DNA of 64,000 nucleotides from Psychrosphaera algicola (GCF_028401425.1 NZ_JAQOMS010000002.1:1364001-1428000); one strand, 5' to 3'; counted from the first letter of the stretch, positions 29,582 to 40,021 are shown. Notes: generated from the letters alone by a model not told the origin. Program-made: numbers and translations.

Positions 29582-30960
29582 ATGACAACTAAAATCAAAA
29601 AAATAATAACGGCTGTTTATGGCACTGCAACTTTAGTCGCAATGTCATTAAGCTTTTCTGCCAATGCAGAATTAGGCTATCCAGAAAAAGAAGAACTTAA
29701 ATTTGGTTTCATCAAACTAACCGACATGGCGCCAATCGCTGTTGCCTATGAAAACGGGTATTTTGAAGACGAAGGGCTTTACGTAACTATTGAAGCCCAA
29801 GCAAACTGGAAAGTATTACTAGATGGTGTAATCGACGGTCGATTAGACGGCGCACATATGTTAGCTGGTCAACCAATTGCGGCAACTATTGGATATGGAA
29901 CAAAAGCTGAAATTATCACGCCTTTTTCGATGGACCTAAATGGTAACGCCATTACAGTCTCAAACGAAATTTGGGAACAAATGAAGCCAAATATTCCCAA
30001 AATGGCCGATGGTCGCCCTGTCCACCCGATAAAAGCAGATGCATTAAAACCTGTCATTGAGAAATATGCTGATGAAGGCAAACCTTTCAATATGGGCATG
30101 GTTTTCCCTGTTTCTACTCATAACTATGAATTACGTTATTGGCTCGCAGCAGGCGGTATACATCCAGGTATTACGCCCCACATAAAGGAGATACTTCAGG
30201 AAAAATTGATGCACAAGCCTTGCTATCAGTAACTCCACCGCCTCAAATGCCAGCGACGTTAGAAGCAGGCACGATCTATGGTTACTGTGTTGGTGAACCT
30301 TGGAATCAACAAGCTGTATTTAAAGGCATTGGTGTACCTGTCGTAACAGATTATGAGATTTGGAAAGATAATCCTGAGAAGGTATTTGGTATTACAAAAC
30401 AGTTCTCAGAAAAATATCCAAATACCACGATAAGACTAACTCGTGCACTAATTCGAGCTGCTATGTGGCTAGATGAAAACAATAATTCAAACCGACCTGC
30501 AGCGGTCAAAATTCTCTCTCAATCCAACTATGTTGGTGCTGACTACGACGTAATCGCAAATAGCATGACAGGAACGTTTGAATATGAAAAAGGAGACAAG
30601 CGTGCGGTTCCCGACTTCAATGTTTTCTTCCGCTATAACGCTACCTATCCGTATTTCTCAGATGCGATTTGGTATTTAACTCAAATGCGTCGCTGGGGTC
30701 AAATTAGCGATACAAAACCTGATAGCTGGTATTTCGATGTGGCGAAAAAAGTTTACCGCCCAGACATATATATGAAAGCCGTTAATTCCCTAATTGAAGA
30801 AAAGTTGGTTGACGCCAAAGAGTTTGAATCTTTAAAAGGTGAAGATGGATTTAGAGACCCTCAAACGCACTTTATCGATGGCATTGTTTATAACGGTAAA
30901 CAACCAAATGACTACTTAACTAAGTTCGCTATTGGTTTAAAAGCAAACGATAAAATTTAG
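29582..30960 (+). CDS. nrtA: Nitrate ABC transporter substrate-binding protein (NrtA/CmpA family), frameshifted
   Basis: A periplasmic nitrate-binding protein. The signal peptide ends at SFSANAELGYP. FGFIKLTDMAPIAVAYENGYFEDEGL is the conserved family start, with DGRLDGAHMLAGQPIAA and MGMVFPVSTHNYELRYWLAAGG in the ligand-binding part. A break near 30162 (one T missing) separates it from YGYCVGEPWNQQAVFKGIGVPV and the C-terminal lobe. Repaired length is about 459 residues. GGGATAAAAA precedes the ATG. First gene of nrtABC-porin, controlled by a sigma-54 promoter and terminator leader. NasS in this window is a paralogue without a signal peptide. Confidence 0.92.
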
Positions 30961-31029
30961 CCTATTAGGCAGCGGCTCCCAACGCTGCCTAACTAAAATT
31001 TTAATACTATTAATAAAAATGAGACCGCT

Positions 31030-32026
31030 ATGTCCAGTTTAATTAGCCAATTTATAACAAAGAAAAACGAAACAGTGATCAAAGCACAAATGCCCGCATA
31101 CTTGGTCCACTTTCTACATGCCGTCACACTACCTATCGTTGGAATTTTGGTATTTTTGCTAATTTGGTCAGCAGCGGCGAACAACATTAATACTTCGTTA
31201 GGTAAGTTTCTAGCCCGGTTGCAGTAAGTGAACAAATAGTAAATCTCTATAACGAACACAATGAATCAAGAAAAAAGAAATCGCATTTTATGAACGTCAA
31301 GATAAAAGAAATGCTGCACGAATAGCGAAAGACCCAACTTATAATCCAAAAACACGAGCCTTTACTGGTAAAGAAACTTTTGTTGATCAAATTGGAACCA
31401 GTCTAATCACAGTGTTAAGTGGCTTTGTTTTGGCAGCAATCATTGCCATACCACTTGGTATAGCCATTGGTTTAAGTAAATCTCTCAATACGGCAATAAA
31501 CCCCGTGATCCAAATCTTTAAGCCGGTATCCCCATTAGCTTGGTTACCCCTGGTAACTATGGTGGTTAGCGCACTTTATGTTTCCCCAGATCCTATGGTT
31601 GCTAAATCCTTTTTAGTCTCGATGATCACCGTAACCCTTTGCTGTATTTGGCCGATGGTCATAAATACGTCCGTTGGCGTTGCATCTTTAGATAGTGACT
31701 GGATAAATGTCAGCCGAGTTCTAAGACTGCCTGCGTTAAAACATATTCAGAAAATCGTAATTCCAGCATCAATTCCCGCCATCTTTACCGGCATGCGCAT
31801 GTCGCTAGGCATCGCTTGGATGGTATTAATTGCAGCGGAAATGCTGGCTCAGAACCCTGGTTTAGGAAAGTTTGTTTGGGACGAATTTCAAAACGGCAGT
31901 TCTGATTCACTGAGTCGAATTATGACTGCGGTTATAGTCATTGGACTTATCGGATTTATGCTCGACCGCACAATGATGCAGCTACAACGCATGTTGTCTT
32001 GGGATAAAACAAGCGAAGTTCGTTAG
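31030..32026 (+). CDS. nrtB: Nitrate ABC transporter permease, frameshifted twice
   Basis: An inner-membrane permease. The first helix is VTLPIVGILVFLLIWSAAANN. The binding-protein-dependent transport core starts at TSLITVLSGFVLAAIIAIPLGIAIGLS and contains the EAA-type loop region INVSRVLRLPALKHIQKIVIPASIPAIFTGMR, which contacts the ATPase. Breaks near 31212 (C missing) and near 31270 (A missing in an A6 run) are repaired by single bases. The repaired protein has about 332 residues. It lies 69 bases after nrtA and 22 before the ATPase gene. Confidence 0.9.
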
Positions 32027-32048
32027 AACATAATTTGGAGAAAATATT

Positions 32049-32867
32049 ATGAGTACATTGTTAGATATAAGTAAAATCGACATGGTTTTTCCAACACCAA
32101 AAGGCGACTTCACTGCTCTTAAAGACGTAGATTTAAAGATCAAAAAAGGTGAGTTTATTTCCCTTATTGGTCACTCTGGATGCGGTAAGTCTACGGTTCT
32201 AAATGTTGTTGCTGGTTTATATCAAGCTACATCTGGTGGCGTTATATTGAATGGTCGAGAAGTCAGTGAACCTAGCCCAGAACGGGCTGTTGTATTTCAA
32301 AACCATTCGTTGTTGCCTTGGCTTACTGCTTATCAAAATGTCGAGATTAGCTGTGGACCAAGTCTTTGCAAAAAGTAAATCAGCGGCAGAGAAAAAGACT
32401 GGATTGAGCATAACCTTCGATTAGTTCACATGGAACACGCAATGCATAAACGTCCCGATGAAATTTCAGGAGGAATGAAACAGCGGATAGGTATTGCTCG
32501 AGCCTTATCAATGCAACCAGAAGTTTTATTAATGGATGAACCATTTGGTGCACTAGACGCCTTAACCCGCGCTCATATGCAAGACTCTTTGATGGAAATA
32601 CAGGATGAGCTCAACAACACCGTCATCATGATCACACACGATGTTGATGAAGCAGTTTTACTTTCAGATCGCATAGTGATGATGACAAACGGCCCTGCTG
32701 CAACTATTGGCGAAATACTTAATATTGACCTTGAACGCCCACGAGACCGTTTAGCACTTGCTAAAGACCCCAAATATAACGAATACCGCTCAGAAGTTTT
32801 AACGTTTCTATACGAGAAACAACGCAAAGTTGAAACTATTTCAACAAAACGTGACACAAAAAAATAG
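32049..32867 (+). CDS. nrtC: Nitrate ABC transporter ATP-binding protein, frameshifted
   Basis: An ABC ATPase with Walker A GHSGCGKST, Q-loop VVFQNHSLLPW, signature SGGMKQRIGIARAL, Walker B VLLMDEPFGALD and H-loop ITHDVDEA. It is a short single-ATPase form without the fused NrtA-like domain found in cyanobacterial NrtC, so one protein probably forms the ATPase homodimer (NrtD/NasD-like). Breaks near 32346 and 32393. Repaired length is about 272 residues. TTGGAGAAAATATT gives a good binding site. Confidence 0.9.
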
Positions 32868-32961
32868 CCAAAATTGAGCAGTCGACTAAATCAGCTACAG
32901 CTTAGTTTCTAAAAAATAAAAATTAAAATATATAACACTTTGATAATTTTAGGGAAAACAA

Positions 32962-34122
32962 ATGAACAAAAAGATAATAGCAATATCTGTTATTGCGGCG
33001 GTTAGTACTGGTACTGCAACTGCCGCAATTGAAACGGATTTAGGCACAGCATCTGTCGATTTTAGACTACGTTATGAAGGTGTTAGTCAAGACAATACAC
33101 TTGAAGATGCATCGGCTTTAACGCTTCGTACTAAAGCAAACTTTAAAACTATCAGTAAACAAGGATTTTACGGATTTGTAGAGTTAGAAAATTCATTTGC
33201 GTTATTGGATGATTATAATGATACAAACGGAAATGGTGGCGAATTTTCAGTTGTTGCCGACCCAGAAACAACTGAAATAGATCAAGCATTTATTGGTTTC
33301 AAAACAGATAAATTGGACATAAAACTTGGCCGTCAAGTTATTACAATGGATAGCCACCGTTTTGTTGGCCATGTTGGTTGGAGACAAGATAAACAGACAT
33401 TCGACGCAGTTTCAGCCTCGTTTAATGCCTCTGAAAAACTAAAACTGTCCTACGCTTATATCAGTAAACGTAACCGTATTTTCGCAGAAGAAAAAGACTT
33501 AGATTCTAGCGATCATTTGCTTAACGCGAGTTATAAAACAGAGTTTGGACAATTAACTGGATATGGGTATTTATTAGAGGTAGATAATGATACGAACAAT
33601 GCGCTGAATACATTTGGTGCTCGATTCGAAGGAAAAGCTTCAGAAGTGTCTTATACCGTAGAGTTGGCTACCCAAACTGCGGAAGCTGGTGAATTAGAAT
33701 ACGACACGACATATATGTTAATTGAAGGCGGCACCAAATTAGGTTCGGTTAATGTAAAAGCTGGTTTTGAATCATTGGGTTCTGATGACGGCAATATGGG
33801 ATTTTCGACGCCACTTGCAACCCTTCACAAATTTAACGGTTGGTCGGATCAATTTCTAGGCACTCCTTCAGTTGGCTTAAACGATATATATGCAACTGTT
33901 TCTGGAAGTGCCTCCTCGGGTAAGTGGGCAATTACTTTACATTCATATTCAGCAGCAGAAGCAAGTGATTCTATTGACGACCTTGGTTCTGAAATTAATG
34001 CCATTTATACGACAAAAATTGCCAATAAATTCCCAATAGGTATTAAGTATGCCAGCTATTCTGCTGGTGATATTAAAGTTGACACAAGTAAATTGTGGGT
34101 TTGGACTGGCTACACATTCTAA
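32962..34122 (+). CDS. Outer-membrane porin (alginate-export-like barrel) of the nitrate operon
   Basis: An intact 386-residue protein with signal peptide (AVSTGTATAAIE) and alternating beta strands. It starts at SVDFRLRYEGVSQDN and includes FIGFKTDKLDIKLGRQVITMDSHRFVGHVGWRQD, a segment typical of the alginate-export/porin group. It ends in WVWTGYTF with the C-terminal aromatic. AGGG precedes the start. Position right after nrtC suggests that it lets nitrate through the outer membrane. That substrate is inferred from context only. Confidence 0.8.
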   Translation: MNKKIIAISVIAAVSTGTATAAIETDLGTASVDFRLRYEGVSQDNTLEDASALTLRTKANFKTISKQGFYGFVELENSFALLDDYNDTNGNGGEFSVVADPETTEIDQAFIGFKTDKLDIKLGRQVITMDSHRFVGHVGWRQDKQTFDAVSASFNASEKLKLSYAYISKRNRIFAEEKDLDSSDHLLNASYKTEFGQLTGYGYLLEVDNDTNNALNTFGARFEGKASEVSYTVELATQTAEAGELEYDTTYMLIEGGTKLGSVNVKAGFESLGSDDGNMGFSTPLATLHKFNGWSDQFLGTPSVGLNDIYATVSGSASSGKWAITLHSYSAAEASDSIDDLGSEINAIYTTKIANKFPIGIKYASYSAGDIKVDTSKLWVWTGYTF

Positions 34123-34135
34123 AACGAGTTTTACC

Positions 34136-34164
34136 GGAAGTGAGGGTGTTTCCTACTCACTTCC
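34136..34164 (+). terminator. Probable terminator after the porin gene
   Basis: GGAAGTGAG and CTCACTTCC pair perfectly around an 11-base loop 14 bases after the porin stop. The following ACTTTGATT is a poor T-tract. Confidence 0.5.
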
Positions 34165-34289
34165 ACTTTGATTATGGTGTTCATAATAACCCCATTCATT
34201 TTGATGTTTGGGGTTCTTTTTACGCTTCTCGCCAAACCTACCCGCTCATTCCTTCTTATTTATGTAAAAACACCGAATATTGCATGGAA

Positions 34290-34886
34290 AATTGCTTGGA
34301 CACCCACTCCAGTTTTACTTCTCAGAGCCAAACAAAATAACGTAGACACCCACACCAGCTTTACCTCTCATAGCCAGATAAATAACTCAGACACAAACCG
34401 ATAAGTTGCATGGACACCCACTGATAAGTTACATAGATAAATTGCGCAGACACCCACCGAAAAAATAACGTAGACACCCACTCCAGCTTTACCTCTCATA
34501 GCCAGATAAATAACTCGGACGCAAACCGATAAGTTGCATGGACACCCACTGATAAGTTACATGGATAAATTGCGCAGACACCCACCGAAAAAATAACGTA
34601 GACACCCACTCCAGCTTTACCTCTCATAGCCAGATAAATAACTCAGACGCAAACCGATAAATTGCATGGACACCCACTCCAGTTTTACTTCTCAGAGCCA
34701 AACAAAATAACGCAGACACCCACTCCAGCTTTACCTCTCATAGCCAAACAAAATAACGCAGACACCCACTCTAGCTTTGCCTCTCAGAGCCAAACAAAAT
34801 AACGCAGACACCCACTCCAGCTTTACTTCTCAGAGCCAGATAAATAACTCAGACATAAACCGATAAGTTACAGGGACACCCACTGA
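34290..34886. repeat. Repeat cluster E: GACACCCAC-core repeats with a 128-bp higher-order unit
   Basis: At least 13 cores (for example near 34299, 34344, 34411, 34449, 34472, 34540, 34577, 34600, 34668, 34714, 34759, 34806, 34875) plus degenerate GACGCAAACC forms. Filler is mainly TCCAGCTTTACCTCTCATAG then CCAGATAAATAACTCAG. The trio starting at 34411 recurs at 34540 with a 128-129-base offset, which shows duplication of a multi-unit block. It lies between the porin gene and the convergent ybiB. Confidence 0.95.
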
Positions 34887-34895
34887 ATCCAAAGA

Positions 34896-34986
34896 AGTTC
34901 TTAGTTCTTAGTTCTTAGTTCTTAGTTCTTAGTTCTTAGTTCTTAGTTCTTAGTTCTTAGTTCTTAGTTCTTAGTTCTTAGTTCTT
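34896..34986. repeat. Heptanucleotide array AGTTCTT x13
   Basis: Thirteen perfect tandem copies of a 7-base unit (91 bases) immediately after the last unit of cluster E. A 7-base period is not a multiple of 3, so it is not selected as coding, and such arrays are slippage-prone. Confidence 0.97.
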
Positions 34987-35012
34987 AGGAAGATTTTTCC
35001 GTCCAAAAACGA

Positions 35013-35040
35013 CAAAACAGAGCCTAGGCTCTGTTTTTGG
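35013..35040. terminator. Bidirectional terminator
   Basis: AAAACAGAGCC and GGCTCTGTTTT pair almost without a loop, with A- and T-runs on either side. It lies between cluster E and the end of ybiB. Confidence 0.88.
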
Positions 35041-35085
35041 ATAACTTTTCAAATGATTTTTAACTTAATATGTCTTTTTTGAGTT

Positions 35086-36069
35086 TCAACTAAAAAACCG
35101 CGATTTATCGCGACGCTCCCACAGTTGATTAGCCCTAAGATGTGCTTCTTCAACACTGACTTGCTCTATCAAAACCAAATAACTTGTTAGTGTGCCTAAC
35201 ACGGCTTGTTTACCGTATTCAGAATCGAGTTTGCCCTGCCACATTTGTTTGAGTTCAATTGGGTTTAGCTCTTTTGGCTTAATTTGCCAATTCTCTAGGT
35301 ACGCCGGGTATTCAACTTGTTTTTGTTCGCCATCAACAAACATAAATTGTACAAAAGGACGCTCTGGGTTTACCTCAACTTCACCGCCCTCTCCTCGAAT
35401 ACATGACATTTGTTTATCACCTAGAATTTCCGCAACCTTTGCGTGTCGCTCATCAAAGTGGCGATGAAAAACCCCATGATAACTGCTTTTTCCTTGACTA
35501 GGATTGAGGATCCTTGCCAATGTATTGGCAGGCGATCGCAAGCTAAATAACTTACGCATTTGGATGAGTCTATCTAATGCCGGATTTACAACATCCAAAT
35601 CCATGTAAGCAAAGCCATTTTCATCTAACATTTTGTTTGCTTGTATGGGATCTTTTGCAACAACTAAGCCTAAAGTTTCAAGTACTTCAGACAAATACAG
35701 CCTGTTTGACTCAGGTTCTTTAGTCCCATGCAGAAATACACGTTTGCCATTTTGAGCCAAACACATTACCGCCAATAAAAACCAAGGTAAATGGCGTCTT
35801 TTGCCGGCGTAACACCCTAAATCTAGGTCGACATCTAAATTGTTTAACCCCGCAAGGTTATACTCTCGACAGGCTTTAACAAATCCGGCTAACTCTTCGG
35901 CTGATTCTTCCCGCACCCGCAACAACATTAAAAACGCACCAGCTTGTTCTGGCTCTATCTCGTTCGCTAGAAATAGTTTGAATGCTTGATATGACTCATC
36001 AACAGACAAGTAACGTCCTGCGCGTTTGCCTCGACCAATAATTTTTATGTACTGACTAAATTCGTTCAC
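35086..36069 (-). CDS. ybiB: YbiB-type protein (glycosyltransferase family 3 / TrpD2 fold)
   Basis: An intact 327-residue relative of anthranilate phosphoribosyltransferase. The N-terminal helical domain (LSVDESYQAFKLFLANEIEPEQAGAFLMLLR) is followed by the GT3 fold (DLGCYAGKRRHLPWFLLAV, then LARILNPSQGKSSYHGVFH). The glycine-rich phosphoribosyl site of TrpD is altered (CYAGKRRHLP), as is usual in YbiB, which binds nucleic acid and has no TrpD activity shown. GTG start, 5 bases after the cobA stop. Its role in the nitrate operon is unknown. Confidence 0.85.
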   Translation of the reverse strand: MNEFSQYIKIIGRGKRAGRYLSVDESYQAFKLFLANEIEPEQAGAFLMLLRVREESAEELAGFVKACREYNLAGLNNLDVDLDLGCYAGKRRHLPWFLLAVMCLAQNGKRVFLHGTKEPESNRLYLSEVLETLGLVVAKDPIQANKMLDENGFAYMDLDVVNPALDRLIQMRKLFSLRSPANTLARILNPSQGKSSYHGVFHRHFDERHAKVAEILGDKQMSCIRGEGGEVEVNPERPFVQFMFVDGEQKQVEYPAYLENWQIKPKELNPIELKQMWQGKLDSEYGKQAVLGTLTSYLVLIEQVSVEEAHLRANQLWERRDKSRFFS

Positions 36070-36074
36070 TAAAT

Positions 36075-36965
36075 TTAAGCTACTTGTTGTTGTTTCGACT
36101 GCGTTAGCAAATCGACATTGACGTTAGCCCTATAATTTATCGCGTCACCCACGACAATTAAAGCAGGACCGACAATATTTTCAGAATTTAATACATTACC
36201 GATACTTTTTAGATCAGAAACGTAGGTTTTATGTTCAGACGTTGTCCCTTGGTCGATAATGGCCATTGGCGTTTCGCTCGACTTACCGTGTGAAATAAGT
36301 TGCTGTGCGATGTGCTCAACCTTGTTTAACCCCATATAGAAGACGAGTGTATCGCTTGAGTCAGCGTAATTCTGCCAATCAGATTCTATATCTTCACTTT
36401 TAAAATGCGCGGTAATAAATCGTACCGAATGGGCGCATTCGCGATGCGTTAAAGGTATGCCAGACCATGCACCACATCCTGACGCAGCTGTAATACCTGG
36501 AACAATAGCAAAGTCGATATTTAGCTTTTGCAGATGCTCAACTTCTTCGGCCGCTCGACCAAATATGGACGGGTCGCCGCCTTTGAGTCGCACGACATTT
36601 TTGCCTTGTAGGGCAAATTCAGACATACGTTCACATATTTCCTGCTGCGTCATACTGTGGCGGCCACATTTTTTACCAACAAAAACGCGTTCCACATGTT
36701 TTGGGATCATATTGACAATTTCGGGACTAACCAACCAATCATATAAAACAACATCGGTTTCTTGAATTAAGCGGTATGCTTTAAGAGTCAATAATTCCGC
36801 ATCACCTGGACCTGAGCCAACTAAATATACGTCGCCAATAGGCTTACGAGCAGAGTTGTGTGCCGCTTTCTGTTTTGTTGTCCATTTTCCAGCATTCATT
36901 CTATTAAATGGAAAATTAAGTAAACGAAGCATAAAAGGTAAGTTAAATAGTTTAGTTGTTGTCAT
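36075..36965 (-). CDS. cobA: Uroporphyrinogen-III C-methyltransferase (SUMT)
   Basis: An intact protein of 296 residues that makes precorrin-2 for the siroheme of nitrite reductase. Key motifs are VYLVGSGPGDAELLTLKAYRL (SAM-binding loop), YDWLVSPEIV, GKKCGRHSMTQQEI, VVRLKGGDPSIFGRAAEE and VPGITAASGCGAWSGIPLTHR. AAACGGAG precedes the ATG at 36965, which lies 11 bases after the nasA stop. The 30 residues before VYLVGSG are longer than usual and basic. Confidence 0.95.
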   Translation of the reverse strand: MTTTKLFNLPFMLRLLNFPFNRMNAGKWTTKQKAAHNSARKPIGDVYLVGSGPGDAELLTLKAYRLIQETDVVLYDWLVSPEIVNMIPKHVERVFVGKKCGRHSMTQQEICERMSEFALQGKNVVRLKGGDPSIFGRAAEEVEHLQKLNIDFAIVPGITAASGCGAWSGIPLTHRECAHSVRFITAHFKSEDIESDWQNYADSSDTLVFYMGLNKVEHIAQQLISHGKSSETPMAIIDQGTTSEHKTYVSDLKSIGNVLNSENIVGPALIVVGDAINYRANVNVDLLTQSKQQQVA

Positions 36966-36976
36966 AAATACTCCGT

Positions 36977-39703
36977 TTATATCTCTAATACAGGAATGGC
37001 TTCAGATTCAAATCGACTCTGAGTTAATTGTGGCTGTCCATGTTGTTTGATCAGGGTTTTGAGTTCACTTTTACATGAACCGCAATTGGTGCCGCACTTC
37101 AAACGTTCGCCTAATTTTTCAACTGAGTTATCACCTTCACTTACTATCGCGTCGACAATTTGATTTTCGCCGACTTTATAACAGCTACATATCGTTTTGC
37201 CGTTGATAAAATCAGCGCTACAGGCACTGCACGTAGCACTCGATTTATTTGTTCAGCTGACACTTCTTCTTGTTGAAAAAGACTATCAACCCAGTCGCTG
37301 TTTATTTCCGTTTTGTATTGCGCGAAAAACCCAACAAAAACCAAACGGTTATCTTTAATACATAAAGCAGTTGCAATACCGCTTTGGCTATTTTCAAAAT
37401 AACTCCAATTGCCTTCAATAGCCGTTAAATCTCGACTCCAGAACATTGGGCCTTCTATTTTATTAGCTGTCGCGCAGGCATATTCAAAGCCAGACTGAAT
37501 GGTGTTTTTTGCCCAATAATCAGACTCAATGAGCATCTCTTCCAAACAAAACAATTGCATGAATTGACCCACCGGTGCTTTTTCAATATTCGCTACGGTG
37601 AACTTACTTTCAGGTTGCCCTGAGATCGGATCTACAAACGAACCGTATAGTTTGGCGATATTTGCAGTTGGCGCACTCAGCTTATTCCAATGAATTGGCG
37701 TAAAGAGTTGCCCGACTTTGAGGCCATCATCAACTTTCACTGGCACTAAAACCTCACCAAACTCGCTCGTCACCTTCACTAAGTTGCCGTCGGTTAAACC
37801 TTCCTTTGTTAAGTCTGTGCTGTGCATTGCGATAAATGGCTCTTTTGTGTGTTTAGCCAAAGAAGCTGATTTCCCTGTACGTGTCATCGTATGCCAATGG
37901 TCTCGAACTCTTCCTGAATTCACGCCATAGGGGTATAACGCACTCGCTTTTTGTTGTGGCAATTTGGCTTCAACAGCGACAAAATTGGCTTTGCCACTTG
38001 GTGTATAAAATGTATTGTCGGCAAATATATGCTGACAACCATTTGGATATCTTGTGTTAACTGGCCATTGAACGGGCTGTAATGCGTCATACTCAGCTTC
38101 ACTTAAAGACGCTAATCCGGAAATATCAAAGTCGCGGACAGCGTAACTTTCAGACCCATTTTTGTAGCCAGATAAGCCTGCATGTTCGACAAATATTTCA
38201 GCTGGGTGTTGATAAGTAAATGCGTCTTCAAAACCCATTTTTACCGCAATATCTGAAATGATCTGCCAATCGTGACGAGTTTCACCTATGGGGCTGCTAA
38301 AATGCCTCGTTGACGTGAAATACGTCGTTCTGAATTAGTGACAGTACCATCTTTCTCGCCCCACGTTGTCGCTGGTAATTTAACATCTGCAAATTCCATA
38401 GTATCTGTATCTGCCATGCAATCAGATACAACGACTAATTCGCAGGTTTTAAGTGCAGTTTCAATTTCGTTTCGATTTGGCAGACTCACCATGGGATTGG
38501 TGGCCATAATCCAGACGGCTTTAATTTCACCTTTAGCCATTTTATCAAACATTTCCACCGCTTTAGGGCCATATTCGTTACATATAGTAGGTGAGTCCCA
38601 ATAACTTTGTACTAAATCACGATGACTTTCATCTTCGATATTCATATGAGCGGCTAACATATTTGCTAATCCACCAACTTCTCTGCCGCCCATTGCATTA
38701 GGTTGTCCAGTAATTGAAAATGGACCGGAGCCCAAATGTCCCAACTTACCAGTCGCCAAATGACAATTAATAATGGCATTACATTTATCCACCCCTTGGC
38801 TTGATTGATTAACACCTTGTGAATAAAACGTTACCGCTGTTGGCGTTTTGCAAAAGGCATTAAAAAAAGTAGGAGATCACTTTCTTGAAGCTCACAGAAG
38901 GTAGCTGTTTTTGCCACTGTCCACGACGAAACAGACTCAGATGTAAGGTCAAAACCTTCACAATAGCGCTCTACATAATCCCTATTCACCCCACCATTAT
39001 TAATGATGTAATTAAGCATCCCCATAAACAATGCGACATCTGTACCCGGTTTAACCGGTAAAAACAGATCAGCTAATTCAGCCGTCGCACTGCGTCTTGG
39101 GTCAATAACCACTACTTTCATATTTGGGTTGTCTTTTTTGGCCTGTTCCATTCGCTGAAATAAAATGGGGTGAGTCCATGCAGCGTTTGATCCGACCAAA
39201 ATAAGTAAGTCTGTTGCGGATAAGTCTTCATAGCTGCATGGCACCGTATCTGAACCAAATGCACGTTTATAGCCTGCAACGGCAGATGACATACATAATC
39301 GAGAGTTTGTATCGATATTTGCTGAGCCGATATAACCTTTCATTAGCTTATTTGCGACGTAATAGTCTTCCGTTAAAATTTGACCAGATACATAGAAAGC
39401 AACGGCTTGTGGACCGTGTTCAGCAATAATTTGCTTAAATTTGTTAGCAACAACGTCTGTGGCATGGTCCCAGGTGGTACGTTCTCCATTTACTTCTGGG
39501 TACAATAACCGACCTTCCAAATCCGTAGTTTCAGCTAAATTAGACCCTTTTACACAAAGCTTGCCGAAGTTCGCCTGATGCTGTTTGCTGCCACTTACTG
39601 CAGTTAACTGACCGTTAACAATAGTTGCATCCACACCACAACCAACCCCGCAGTATGGGCAAGTAGTTTGGCAAACTTTCTGTTCAAATTGTTGTACTGA
39701 CAT
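36977..39703 (-). CDS. nasA: Assimilatory nitrate reductase catalytic subunit, frameshifted
   Basis: A cytoplasmic Mo-bis-MGD enzyme that reduces nitrate to nitrite. It begins with the [4Fe-4S] motif CPYCGVGCGV and continues with GRLLYPEVNGERTTWDHA, SGQILTEDYYVANKLMKGYIG, DTNSRLCMSSAVAGYKRAFG and the molybdopterin half (GQPNAMGGREVGGLANML; PTICNEYGPKAVEMF). It ends in a BFD-like [2Fe-2S] domain with CSCYKVGENQIVDAI and CGTNCGSCKSEL, as in NasA/NarB enzymes. Breaks near 38860, 38285 and 37170 are homopolymer-type. Repaired length is about 908 residues. It is preceded by an attenuator leader and followed by cobA and ybiB. Confidence 0.93.
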
Positions 39704-39714
39704 TTTTTACTCAC

Positions 39715-39781
39715 AAAAAGGCGCGACGGTTTTCACCGTAGCGCCTTTGCTTAATTTTATTAGCTTCTCAACACTGAGAAG
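39715..39781 (-). promoter_or_regulatory. ANTAR-type antitermination leader and terminator upstream of nasA
   Basis: Read on the minus strand. P1 (39781-39764) is CTTCTC/GAGAAG closing hexaloop AGTGTT. P2 (39751-39740) is AGC/GCT closing hexaloop AAAGGC. Both loops have A1 and G4. P2 overlaps the 5' arm of a strong terminator (39748-39717), AAAGGCGC-ACGG pairing with CCGT-GCGCCTTT, followed by T5 and only 12 bases before the nasA start codon. The design matches the nrtA leader and suits NasT. Confidence 0.8.
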
Positions 39782-39858
39782 TCGAGGTCGAAGTGTTGTT
39801 TTCGACGTCTTGAAAATTATTTTATATTCTATGTACTCAAAATTTATACATTTATATA

Positions 39859-39874
39859 AACAAGTTACGTGCCA
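39859..39874 (-). promoter_or_regulatory. Sigma-54 promoter of nasA
   Basis: On the minus strand the sequence is TGGCACGTAACTTGTT, which matches TGGCACG-N4-TTGCW except for the -12 C. Transcription would start near 39848, about 65 bases before leader hairpin P1. Confidence 0.75.
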
Positions 39875-39962
39875 GCATCTGCTTTATTCTTTATTCTCTA
39901 CAAGCCACTGTAAATACTGGAGTTTAGGGCACTATAGGTAAAGGTGACTTTGTTCAAGACAG

Positions 39963-39991
39963 AAAAAACGCACTACTTGGGTGCGTTTTTT
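39963..39991 (-). terminator. Terminator of nasTS
   Basis: AAAAAACGCAC and GTGCGTTTTTT form an 11-bp stem just beyond the nasS stop. It separates nasTS from the nasA promoter. Confidence 0.9.
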
Positions 39992-40021
39992 ATCATCACT
40001 TATTAGCTTCACCTAAATGGT

